NCBI GenBank assembly: GCA_946894095.1
Contig: OX335641.1
Coordinates: 10,620,501 to 10,684,500, forward strand
Reading direction: 5' to 3'
Length of the DNA: 64,000 nt
Source: Incurvaria masculella
Lineage: Eukaryota > Arthropoda > Insecta > Lepidoptera > Incurvariidae
Part shown: positions 36,896-48,900 of the stretch, in pieces
Position numbering within the stretch: the first letter of the stretch is position 1
Layout of the letters: each line of letters starts with the position of its first letter
Notes under the pieces: model-generated
Told to the model about the DNA's origin: nothing
Seen by the model: only the letters and a program-made list of their open reading frames with translations
Databases searched by the model: none
Program-made: the position numbers and the translations under genes

Positions 36896-39800
36896 GGTTG
36901 GATGGCATTCGATTCGATTCGAATTTGTAATCTATTTGCATAATAATAATAAATTATAATAATAATAAATTATTTTAATTCAGATCCACGATCCATATAA
37001 ATTACAGTAAATTAAATAAAAGTCATATGCAGCAAACATTCAGGAGGTGCGTCAAGTGTTACCGGAAGACATTTTACGACTCCAGAAAGTATAAAAAGTA
37101 CAAGTCATATCCGTGGCTACACCGGCGACTAAAGAGTTTCGTGATTTCAATATCCTTGCACTGAAACTCCCAACCGACTTACTAATCGTGATTGCTGTCC
37201 AAGCAATTGACAATTTGGAAAATATTCTTAATTTTTTGTAACCATATATAGATAATAGATAGGTTCGAACACATGAACACTGAATATACAATAGAAAATC
37301 ACGATTCACATATATTTGTTTTAAAAGTTCAACACTTTAGGAGAAGCAGAATTATTCATGGTCGGCACCGTTTTCAGCAATCTCTTCCTTGTTGTTAATA
37401 GGTAGTTTACAATACTTCATGGGCTGCGCAGTTAAAACCCCAGACGGTGCCGAAGACAGAGAGGCACGTGCCTCTTGCGGTCAGCCATCACAACGACTCG
37501 AATTCCCTGTGCCGCAGACCGCATCTATAGAAACGACACCATGCTCTATTTCTATTTCATGCATATTTCTAATTTTAAACACTTTTTTTAACCGAGATGC
37601 CCGACCGTGTTTAAGTCCGAAGAAAAACATGGTGAACCTCACTTCTCACCCCTCAGGTAATTTGTCGTGATGGTAGGTAGCCTATAACTGATGGGAAAAA
37701 TAAATATGCCTGGCTTGGCTTGAAATAGAAAGCAGCTTTTCTACATTTAAAACGACACGGAGAGATGAAATCGGAAGAAGGATATCAATGTGAACCAATT
37801 AAACAGGTCCCGTTAAAAAATATTATTTTACTACCTTAATATTACCTTAACCTTAAGGTTCCTATCGCAGTCGCTTACACCTGAAACTATTCATCCTTCA
37901 ATCATTCCTCTAGAGTTTCGTGCGTTTGACTGTGCGAAAGCGTCGCAATAGACCCAGCGACTGTTTGCTCAGTTGTATGCAAATTCGCTCGTGCCGGCGT
38001 CATATGTCGTGTGTACGTGCTGAGGTGCGAACAATGCTAGCCGATTTCTGTGTCAACAGTGGGACGAATGTGCTCAAAATTATCGAAGCCGCGACATGAG
38101 GCGCGCATCAGAAAGCATCATCTATGATCTAAGCCGTGATTGTTTATTTGGTGGTCGTTATTACCAATAACAACCCGAGGAATTAAGTGCTTTTGAAAGG
38201 ATGGTCCATCCAAAAAAAAACGAAGAATCGTCATGCGAACATTATTATAAATTTTGATATCATCAGCACAGCATCTTTGTTTCAAATTATTTTCATCTAA
38301 AACCAATTCTATTATGAATCCGTTTACCAACGTGAATAGGTGCATCCAGCAGCTGTTCAAAGTAAAATTATGATTAAAATAGTCTCCATTGCGAAGTCAT
38401 TTCAATAAAATTATATACAGACTGTACATATTGGGAATTACCTCGTTATTAACCGTTGTAAACTATTTCAGGCATTAGGAAAATGTTCTTTCTTTATTTG
38501 TGGCTTTGAATAGACTATATACGAAAGGAATTTTCCCACAAAATTCACCACATATATTACACATATATTATGAGATAGGCGAAGTAGGCTTCAATCGATC
38601 ACAATGTCGCGCATAAAAAAAGAGTTTGATCGTAATGTTTGCAAGGTAAACGCACTGAGATCGGAGTTGCGTCTAACCACGCAGTCTGGCAGTGCCATCG
38701 GCAAAGTTACACTGTTAGTGGAGGTTTTTCTCGATCCTTATCAAGACAGCCTGATAATTAATGACATCATCTTCAAGAGTGCTTCCAAACAGAATACCGC
38801 TGACCATGTCCACGACAGGTCGCTTCCGAATACCGTCCGATGTTGCCAGAAACGCTGAGACATGAAAATGTTCTTCACCTTTGTGACAGCCAAGGTTGGC
38901 TCGTGATTATTTATTATTGACTCTAGATATAATGGCGTGGGGCATAAATTTAGCTCCCCGTCTTGAATTTTGATTGATGTTTCTAGCGAGTCAGTGTAGC
39001 CTCAGAGTTTTTCTGGTCTGGTTTTGTGGAGTGCTTAATATGATATGATTTCCAAATATCTGTTAAAATGTGCCGTAACTGTGATTAAATTTATTGGTGT
39101 GAAAAATATCTCTGTTCCGGTTTTTCCTACGATAAAATAATGTGTATTTACTGTCATGCGTTGTCGGCACTTATCTTTAAGCGACAGGTTTGTTTTCTCA
39201 CCGTACGTATGTTTTGAGATTTTCTAAGCAAATAACGTGCTCAATTTGCACAATGTTAATTAATGCGTTTCTGTACTCATTATTTCATCATTTTATTAAA
39301 TGAAGTTTATTTAATAGAAAAAGTTATCTTAGACCACTGTTCCTATGCTATGGTTAGCACATGTGCCATTTTATCTAATTCAAAAATATAGTAAGCACAT
39401 CTGACAGAAGCAAAGCTTGAAAAATTGCCGGGACGTCACCCGTATCTTGTTGACTATGAAAAAGTGTTTATTTACAATGTGCTTAATAATTGATTCATCT
39501 TGCTTGTATATTCTTTCATCGTACCTTTACCAATCAGTTCGGTTAATTTTTATATTTGTTTTCATTCTGCTGTCTCATTTTACATATCATCGTGTATAAT
39601 TAAAAAAACTATAGTTGCATCCGTAGAATGCCCCGTTTGTAACGAGTGCATCAAGATGTAATGTAAATCCTTTATGCTCTAGATAAATTTGAAGAGGCCG
39701 TGAATAGTATGTTTACTCTTATTACACTAAACGCGTACTTCAATGACGTTCTTTATTCTGCAACCGGTTAAAGATAAACGATTTAATTGAGCGCATTCAA

Positions 39801-40476
39801 ATTAATGCAACATGGATGTGTTCCAGTATCCTGACTATTGCTGCAGTAAATAACAGAAACGTAATTTATGCATTACAAAATGATAAATGTGCTTTCCTGG
39901 AATAGTATTGTTTTGCGACTATGAAATCAAAGTTGATCATTGGTCCAGAAAACCGCTAATGCTATAAGAAAACACTTTTTATCGTTTTGTGCTTTTTACC
40001 CAACCTTACTTGCCTTGACATCATTTTTTGGTATGGACATATAAGTTTAAAAGAGAAAATGCTTTTAAAATTAATAATTAGTGTTTAAGGTGGCCCAACC
40101 CGGCGGCCTCAACTCATTTGCGGGCACGGTATAAAACCGTGCTGTTGCGCTCTGGGACCTTCTCTGTTTCTAAGAATAAGACAGGCTCCGTGATGAGGAA
40201 GATGCAACCTGTCCACAAAAAAGACAATGTGCATAGTGTATGATTTGGTAAGATTTACGAAAATTTTAATTTCAAAACGACTTATAGCTAAAAGTAAAGC
40301 ACGACCGCTGTAGTCAAAAATCTAACAAAAACCAAATAGATTATAAATCTTTATTAAATAAGCTATGTCTGATGACTAATCTTTTTAAGATGTTCTTACT
40401 TTATCATTGCGTAATCCACCTCCAAAGTTATTGTATAAAACGCGCGAAAAATCCGAACTTTCGGACGTTATAACTT

Positions 40477-42012
40477 TTTTTTTTTTTTTATGAAAAACCG
40501 GTATGGGTGGCTGTGCTGAGGACCAAAGGTGCTCAGAAAAGCCAAAAACCCCTCGCCTCGCGAAACCACGCTCAGCGAGGCGCCATGCCAGCGGATTTGC
40601 GGACTATGGCTGGGCTATCGAGCTTATTCAAATTACGTTTGAAGACTCCCAGGTTATAGGTATGAGGAAAGGCATCCGCCGGTAGACAGTTCCATATCCT
40701 GGCGGTGCGGCAGAGAAAAGAGTTTGAGAAACGGTTCGTTCTCAAAAGCCTAATGTCAACCACAAGGGGGTGCTCTGATTCTCTGCGGCGGGTGCTCCGG
40801 ATATAGGTAGGATGGGGAGGAATGAGGGATGCAAGTTCCACAGAGCAACGTCCATGGTAGTACCTGTAGAACAGACTGAGCGACCCCACAAACCGTCTGT
40901 GGCTCAGTGACTCCAAGCCAGCGGTGATTTGTGGGTCCCCAACTAGACGGACCGCTCGGCGCTGAATTGAGTCCAAGGACGCCAGCAGGTACTGGGGACT
41001 GCCTTCCCATATATGGCTACAGTATTCTATCACCGGCCTTATCTGTGATTTATAAAGAAGAAGTAGTTGTACCGGTGAAAAGAACCTTCTGCAACGGTAT
41101 AGGATCCCCAGTTTCTGCGATGCAATTTTGGCCTTGGCTTCAATGAAACGCCGAAAACCCACGTCTTTGGAGATGTTGCAGCCCAGGAAGTTCCAGGTGA
41201 TCCAAGACAGGTACTACGTTGCCTTGGAAACTTGAGAGGAGCGGAAAGGGTTCTACCTTGGCAGAGAAAACACAGCATTGGGTCTTGCGAACGTTGAAGG
41301 CGACAAGGTTCTCCTGGCCCCAGTTGGCTACTTTATCGAGAACAGCATCTACCTTATTTACCACAGAACGTTGCGCCTCGATGGGCTGTGCATCTCTGCT
41401 CCTCCAATCCCTGACATACCCCTCATGCTCGGTGCTGTCATCAGCGTAACTGTGTATCATGCCGAGGGACAGTAAATCGTTAATGAAGATTAAAAATAGC
41501 GTTGGTGACAGCACCGAGCCCTGTGGTACACCAGCCCCAATCGGGAAGTCGTCCGAATTCGCACCATCGATGGCAACGTACAAGGAGCGGCCCGACAGGA
41601 GGCTGGCGATCCATGAGCAAAGCTTGGGGGGAATGCCGAAGGACGGGAGCTTGCCTAGTAGGCCCCGGTGCCAAACACGGTCAAAGGCTTTGGAGATGTC
41701 CAATGCCACTGCCAGCGACTCCCCAAAGTTGTCCAGTCTTTCGGCCCATATATGCGTAACGTACGTTAGAAGATCTCCGGTTGACCGCGCTTTTCGGAAA
41801 CCGTACTGCTTGTCATCCAGGAGTTTATTCGCTTCTAAGTACGCTAGGAGCTGAGAGTTGATAAGGCGCTCCATAACTTTACACAGAAGAGAAGTTATCG
41901 CGATGGGACGATAGTTGGAGGGGCTCGCTGGATCGCCCTTTTTTGGTACCGGTTGGACTGAGGCTCTCTTCCAGCAAGAGGGAACGATACCCCGGGTAAA
42001 GGAGAGACGGAA
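40477..42012 (-). mobile_element. jockey-type LINE, 5'-truncated, nested in a MITE
   Basis: On the - strand the reverse transcriptase opens at about 42010 (GIVPSCWKRASVQPVPKKGD), then MERLINSQLLAYLE, QYGFRKARST, LDISKAFDRVWH, GVPQGSVLSPTLFLIFINDL and SYADDST (intact catalytic box). A single extra base near 41170-41185 shifts the frame into the second ORF (IEAKAKIASQKLGILYRCRR ... KRNLNKLDS). The 3' end is an A-tail (t-run at 40477-40490 on +). The endonuclease half is absent. Confidence 0.9.
40572..41874 (-). pseudogene. LINE reverse transcriptase, frameshifted
   Basis: Two overlapping frames (41140-41874 and 40572-41162) are the N- and C-terminal parts of one RT. The reading passes from DHLE to the second frame at IEAKAKIASQK through a one-base insertion. 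The catalytic Asp residues (DISKAFD, YADDS) are kept. The C-terminal part has the RPVIEYCSHIWEGSP and LDSIQRRAVRLV signature common to jockey/BovB-type RT tails. Confidence 0.9.
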
Positions 42013-42539
42013 GAGAAACCAAACACAATTTTACAATGTCAATGGTCATCAGACATCTAGTTCAATCAAATAAAGCTATTTTGAGCAAAATTTTGGATCT
42101 CTGACAAGAAATATGGGCGTGATCTTCTTTCCCCTTTTGTATGGGGAGATGAGCGGGTTGGGCCACCTTAAATGTAAATGTAGGCATGTCCATTTTTATA
42201 ATTGAATATTTATTGCGTTGGCTACATAGGTTACGTAATAAAAAACAGCGTAACACTAGCTATAGGAAATGTCTGATTAGAGATCAGCTTGAATTACGCT
42301 TTTCTTTATGATCTGCCGATACTCACAAACTTCCTCTTGAAATGCCCCCTTTTCTTTCATCGTAAAGTTGTTTGAAGCATAGGTCTGTTTTCTATTAATC
42401 CCGCCCTGTTTTAGTTCACGCAGTCAAGGACCGACCATCGCAGTGAAATTGTTTGCTTTGTGACTTGCCCAGACGATTATCTGGAGCGGATGGAACGCGG
42501 TTACGATGTGATTGTGAGTGCGAAGCAGGCTAATGGGAA

Positions 42540-42890
42540 TTTATTTAGTGACGAATCAGCTCTAGCAGTGCGTGCACATGCGGCCGCACAGCCGCCGCCA
42601 TATTCAAATGGACTCGCATGACAGTTCGTTAGCAGCGTTAGTCAATCGTCGAACGTTTTAAATGAGTGTCTCGTTTCACTTTCTTCGAGTGGAATTTGTG
42701 AGATTGGAGTTCGAAGTTTTAAACGTTTATTTACTTTGCGTGTGTTCATAGAAGCGGTTGCGTTGCATCGAACCCTATCGTGTGAGTTTTGACTGGTGGG
42801 AATAATTTTGAACACTGGAACTAAGTGGTGAATAATCAGTTTGGTTCGAAAATAACGTGTAAAAAGTGTAAAGTTAAAAGGATTTCTGCA
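42540..42890 (+). promoter_or_regulatory. probable proximal promoter and 5' UTR of loco
   Basis: A locally GC-rich stretch (gcggccgcacagccgccgcc near 42581-42600) in otherwise AT-rich DNA is followed by unique, repeat-free sequence leading to the ATG at 42891. No TATA box is evident. The exact transcription start cannot be read from sequence. Confidence 0.3.
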
Positions 42891-42914
42891 ATGGTTGTGT
42901 GGTACGCTGAGGAG
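42891..42914 (+). CDS. loco: candidate proximal first coding exon of loco (MVVWYAEE)
   Basis: A short exon encoding MVVWYAEE ends at a GAG|GTATGA donor in phase 0, matching the phase-0 acceptor of the shared exon at 44531. The ATG context (ttctgcaATGG) is acceptable. It follows some 300 bases resembling a 5' UTR, downstream of a GC-richer patch near 42570-42600. Support is positional and phase-based only; the peptide is too short to recognise. Confidence 0.45.
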
Positions 42915-45900
42915 GTATGATTATTCCGGTTCAGTCGAAATAAAAAAGTTTTAAATATTCAATAGGCTTATTTCAAGTATATAGGAAGTAAAGTAATAAT
43001 CATAAATTGTTTTGCAGGAACTGTTAATAATAATAATAATAATACTTCGTTTATTCCTCTTATTACACTCGATTATACAAACATTCAGGTAAGATAGCAC
43101 AGGTAACATAACATAGGTAGTTACATTTTTACATTTTACGCCAATTTTGTTGAAACGTCATTTTGTTTCATTGTTTTTAGTGCGCGAAAAGAGCGGAAAC
43201 AAATTTAAATTTGATAATATTTCGCAATGTATATTTAACGTAACAATGTGATCGTTTTGTATTTGGCCGGAAAATCACAACCAGTCATCGTTCGGGAGCT
43301 CCGACGTTCACGTGTAAACAAAATGTTAGTGCATCGGACCAAACCGGGAGCATTGCTAAACGGCATGGAGGCGGTCACCCGGAAACAGCAACATCACGCG
43401 ACATGGTTCGAAAGGTCAAGGCTCGTATTCAAAGAAATTCTCGCCAGAGTGCTGCAAAATTGGCGAAAAGTCTGAAAGTATCCGACTCAAATAATCAGCG
43501 CAAACTGAAAAAATAACTGTAAGCAACTGAAGCGCTACAAGATACAAAAAGTACAGCCTCTTACTTTAGCGCAGAAAGCAGTCCGACTACAAAGAGTTCA
43601 ATCACTGAAAGCCTTGCACGAACGTAGCGATTTGGAAAACACGGTTTTTTCTGATGCATTTTTTTTACTGTCTTACAGTATGTAAACAAACAAAATGATC
43701 GTGTTTGGCTCCAACGACAATTCAGACTATAGAGGCTGGCTGCAGTGACCGCAAATGGTCGCTCTCCACTCGTGTTTATCGAGAAGAGCGTCAACTTGCC
43801 GCCGTCAATTACTGCCGTGTCAATAAAAAGATATGAAAATGTGAATAAGCTGAAGGTAGCGCTCCGTCGGGAATGGAACAGAATACCGCCAACCCATCTT
43901 CGTGCAGCCTGTAATGGCTTTGCCGGAAGACTTGGTGCCATCATCCGTGCCAAAGGATGCTATATCGAACAATAACAATGATTATCTTAAAATTCAATGT
44001 TTTTAGCATTTTGATACAATTTTTAGTAAAACGTACTTCAATTAACCAAATAGCATCATTTTCAATTGGTAACACTTCGAGTGACGGACCCTGTATATGC
44101 TTAACATGGCTGTAACGATTAATTCCTTGCAACCCTACATGATTAACATAACTGTACTAAAGCTATTCCAGCAACACCTCATTCGTAACGAAACAGTAAC
44201 GAAGCTATTCCATCAACACTGCATGCTTAACATGGATGTAACGAAGCTATCATAGCAACACTTCATGCTTCAATGACTAATGTTAACCAGATACCCTACA
44301 TACTGTAATTAATGAATCCATCTCAAATCAACGAAACAGTAACAAAACTATCCCAGCAACATTACATGCTTAACATGACTGTTACGAAGGTATCCCAGAA
44401 ACACTAAATACTTAACATGACTGTAATGAAGCTATCCCAGCAACACCATACACATACTGAACATGACTTCAACAAAGCTCCTCGTCCCCCCGGAAGGACC
44501 GTGTCAGTAACGGGCGGTGTTTTGTTGCAGAGCGAGCAGTCCTCGCCGTTCCGGCGCTGGGCGTCCGGCAGCGGCGGCAGCGCTCTGGGGCCGCGCTCCT
44601 ACCGCCGCCCCGGTAGCCTCGTTGCTACCTCCGACCATGACATGTTCTCCAAGGTGAGTCAACCTACATGTTACCCGTGCCCGAACTATCCATGTTGGGA
44701 TGACCACTAAATTATGCCAAGAGTGCCTGACCTTAGCGGATAAGTCACCGGGTCTCCAGGTCTTTTTGCGGATATAATGTCGTCTTTTATTGTACTGATT
44801 GCCGTTGACACGTGTCTTTCCACAATCCTAAAACCTGTGTCATTTTAAACGTGGGGTTAAGAAACCCACCTGCGCCACCATCGTCCGTCTCAAATACGGC
44901 AAGGCACCTAGCTTTCAAACGTGAGATTGCAAGCAGAATTGAATGCAAAATGACGAAGGCACTAGGCGGTTCGCGAGGCGGTCAGTCGATCCGCCGCCGC
45001 CGCCTACCTTGTACCCCCGTACCTTCATGATGTGAAGGAGCTTCATGCACTAGTTATATCGGGCGTGTTTTTGTATGGCAGTGCGCGGGCGAGCGGGGCG
45101 CGGAGTGCGCGGGCGCGGTGTCGCGCTGGTCGCTCGGCCTCGACCAGCTGCTGGCGGACCCGGCCGGCGCGGCCGCCTTCGCCGCCTTCCTCGCCAAGGA
45201 GTTCTCCGCCGAGAACATCAAGTGAGTACCCCTCGACCCTCGACTGTCAATTTGGTGTCATTGGGAGCACTAGCTTGGGAGTGTTTCGGTCGATTTAGCC
45301 AAGTAGACGTGGCATCAAGAGGTGAGAGGTGAGTGTCTCTTTAATAATGGCAGGCCCGCTGTACATCCGAACTTTAGTACAGAATAATAGTACTTTAGTT
45401 ATATTTATTTCTAGCTGGTGGTCAGAATCTCACTCATAAATGTGTTCACACATTATTTTAATCGAATCTTTTGGAAATATGAGCTTATCTCCCAAATCTG
45501 TGATTGTAATGTTAGTCTCAAACCATTTAGTCTGGGTATGTCTGTCATTTTAATAGAATATTTAACTAATATTATGTAACCGTGCCAGAATTACATAAAA
45601 AACGCAAAACAAAAATGAATATCGGAATACCGCAACAGGCGACAGAATTGTATGAAAGGCATTGACTTATGAAAGGCCATATCAATACCAATGATAGATA
45701 GTAGGGAAATATTGCTAACGTCATAAAATTTTTGAATAGCGATAATAAAACTTGACAGATGGCGCTGCAATTCACATTTCTGAATACATTAAATACAAAC
45801 CAATGAATATCAATGACATTACTTAGCCCCTATTACACGAAGCGACTGCTGAGTTAATCAATGTTCAAACAATGTCACTTTTAGCAAACCGCATTGAGTT

Positions 45901-48900
45901 CCTTTCGTACTGTCCATACCAAGTGACGTGTTTAATCATATGTTGACGTTGATTTGATGTTTTGTGCTTTCATGCACTCGGCCCTTAATTTATAGTTAAA
46001 ATGTAACGTTTTCATCATGCCTACCTAGGCAACATTTGGAATTAAGCTTAGTTTAAAAGCGGTGTAACTAGTCCTGGCAACGACGGGAGATGGCGCCTGG
46101 TTAGAAATGTCATAGTACCGGCGAAAATAAGCAGTTTTCCGCGAGTTTTGTAGCGTTGTATGACGTTAGGAGTCTATCCCTACTATCCTTAGTCTATGCT
46201 TTAACTATCACTGATGACGGTACGTCGCGGTGGTCAGATTCTGGTGGGCGTGCGAGCGGTACCGCGCGGGCGCCGCGTCGGCGGAGCGCGCGCAGCTCGC
46301 GCACGACATCTGGTCGCGCCACCTGGCGACCGGCGCGCCGGAGCCCGTCAACGTGGACTCGCAGGCGCGCGCCGCCGCCGAGCGCGCGCTGCAGCACGCG
46401 CCACACGACCTCTTCGCTTCGGTCAGTCACTGCGCAACCCTAACCCAACTATCTATGCTGATACCGCACCTCCTGTCGTGATGCTAGCCCAACACACCTC
46501 ATGGGAGTAAGGTGCCATGTTAGGGACTGAACCGGCCTAAAATGTGATAAAATTTGTGAGGGTATTCGATCAATTCTACACCAATTAGAAGTGGATGTCA
46601 AATATTCCTCCAATGAGAGCGCAGATGTCGGTCTAATCGGTGCAGAATCGATCGAATTCACTACTTTATTTTTCACACTTTACGCCGGTTACCCCTCACC
46701 ACTAACGAAAAATGCCTAAGTGTCGTCTTGAGACATTTACGGGAAGAAATTCAAACCACTTAAAGTGCCGGAACCCACAGAGCCCTGCATTTTGTGTCTC
46801 CTAGGGACACAATAATCGGTCTTTTCAGTCTTATGCAACCAACAATTTATGCAACCTGAAATGGATGGCTAATACCACACAGTTACCGTTTTATTTTAGC
46901 CTATTACACCACATTGCCGAAGGAATTAGGTGCCATGCCCGGACCTTCCCTTTATGAGCACGGCTACATTGAACTGGATGGAAAACACGGACAATTTTTC
47001 ATTACCGCTTCGACCGTCTTTCCATCCAATGCGATGGTACCAACCTGGGCGGGCTTAAACCACCTAGTAGGGAGATTCCGAACCATGGAGCAGCTCGCAT
47101 TCGTGACGAAATGCACTTATCCAACTCGGAAAGAGAAAGAAAGTGGTGCTTGAACAGGGCGAGGATTTGAAACCAAGACCAGTTTATCCGAGTTTACCGT
47201 TATCGAAAAATCTCTCTTGAATGATGACCCTCAGTTAAACGTGTCCATCACATAAATAAAAATACTGGCCAAAATTGAGCTTGCTTCAAACGTGATGACT
47301 CCATTGATTCGAAGCGCTCGCTTTATCTTTAACTAAATTTAAATCAAAAACATTTGGCAAAGGACATTGCCGAAATGAAAATCGCATTAAACGCATGGGG
47401 AAAATATTTCTAAAAAGTACTTACTTTGAATGTATTTGAATATTTTTTACCATGAATTTGTTACCTTCTCTGAAATATTATATCTTATGCTGATGTAATT
47501 TGTAAATTTAAGTTGATGCTTATATCGCCACAATCAATATTTCCATCATTCCTATAATGGCGCCATCTAGATTCTGTTAAAGTCATGTTTATATGCGAGT
47601 TTCTTACAATACTGCCGACACAAAACCAAATCATTGAGGTGTTCTAGCAAGCAGGTTTTACGATGGTCCATGCTTGCACTATAAGGTTCTGCTGTGGGGC
47701 CCAGTTTCTTCTAGAATGCAATGTGACGAGTGAACGACCCAAACGAACGTCTACAGTGAAGTTGACGGCGTGTGTACGTTCGCAGGCGCAGAAGCAGATA
47801 TTCACGCTGATGAAGTTCGACAGCTACCCGCGCTTCCTGCAGTCCGACATCCACGCGGAGTGCGCCCGCGCCGAGCTGTGCGGGCAGCCCTCGCCGTACT
47901 CGCCGCACTCGCCCACACCCACCAAGGTGCCAAACACAACCTGACTTAATGTCAGTCAGTCAGTCAGTCAGTCAGCGTGTTTGCGTCCACTGATGAACAT
48001 ACTCCTCTCCAATTTTTCTCCAGTGCTCCCCGCCCTCAGCGGTACGGAACCACTGCTTTCCGCCTCCGCACTTGGTGTCGTCTTCCCAAACTCCGTTGTG
48101 AGACGTTCAAGTTAATGGCAAAAACATTTTAATATTAAATGTCAAACATAGTTCTCACGAATTCTGCCAGATATTAAAATCGGTTATTTTTCAGCGGCCT
48201 TGGTATAAATGTTTCACATCTACGTGCTCGATGTTTGCCTCTTAGCGCATCTACACGACTTCACCGTCTTCGGTGTTTCGATTAGGGGATTATTTTCAAA
48301 TGGTGATCGTCGTGTTGCAGCTAAAGAAGTCGATAAGCAACGCGGAGGAGCGGCGGCGCGGCTCGCTGCTGGCGCGCCTGCGCGGCAGCTCCAAGGACCG
48401 TCCCGCGGCCGCCGCCTCCGCGCCCGCCACCCCCGCCGCGCCCCTCACGCCCGACGACCACTCCCGCCGCCCGAGCTTCGTGAGTTCACCTCCTGCTACC
48501 TACACACGTGCACCACTACCTCAGTGCGATCACAGGTTAAGGGCGTGATAACACCTGATTGCATTCAGTTCCATAGGGGCGTAAGTGAAATCATATTTTA
48601 TTATCTTTAAAAATAACTACTACTTGTTTTGGAATTTCAAAAACTTGAAAGATGCATTGATGGTCTAGCTATATTTGAAAACTAAAACGGTAACTATCTG
48701 ACACTCATAATCTGTGTTTAATTTTTTTTTATGAAAATGTATATAGACTTGTCTAATTTGAAAACACAAAGCACCAGCGTCTTACATTTACATCTCTAAA
48801 TTATAGCTAGACTATTAATAATCAGCGTTAATTTGAAATATAATTAAATGTGGTTTTACTTACGTCCTTATCAAACTGAATTTAACCGGCTCTTTTCACG

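Larger units (their letters stand above)
40085..42171. mobile_element. TTAA MITE family 1, copy 3, split by a LINE
   Basis: The left end TTAAGGTGGCCCAACCCGG (40085) and right end CGGGTTGGGCCACCTTAA (to 42171) bracket two MITE halves. The first half stops at ttataactt (about 40475), and the second resumes at agaaaccaaacac (about 42013). The uninterrupted copy at 4438-4949 reads straight through this point, which proves the nested insertion. Confidence 0.88.
22047..42890 (+). other. long presumptive loco intron or intergenic region
   Basis: Apart from the repeats listed separately I see no recognisable coding exon. A GC-rich patch at 29000-29213 (gcgcatgcgccggtccgcgc ... ctcttat|GTAAGT) has the look of a non-coding first exon with a donor at 29214. 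24780-25020, 37440-38100 and 38580-38860 are unique, with unassigned ORFs. 25261-25300 (agctgcggtatccagctccg) resembles the end of a common lepidopteran repeat. Confidence 0.35.

Noticed and set aside
38604..38858. 84-codon ORF (MSRIKKEFDRNVCK...) as a loco first exon
   Set aside because: A phase-0 donor GTAAAC follows codon 14, but there is no promoter-like context and the ORF resembles nothing known. Too weak to list.
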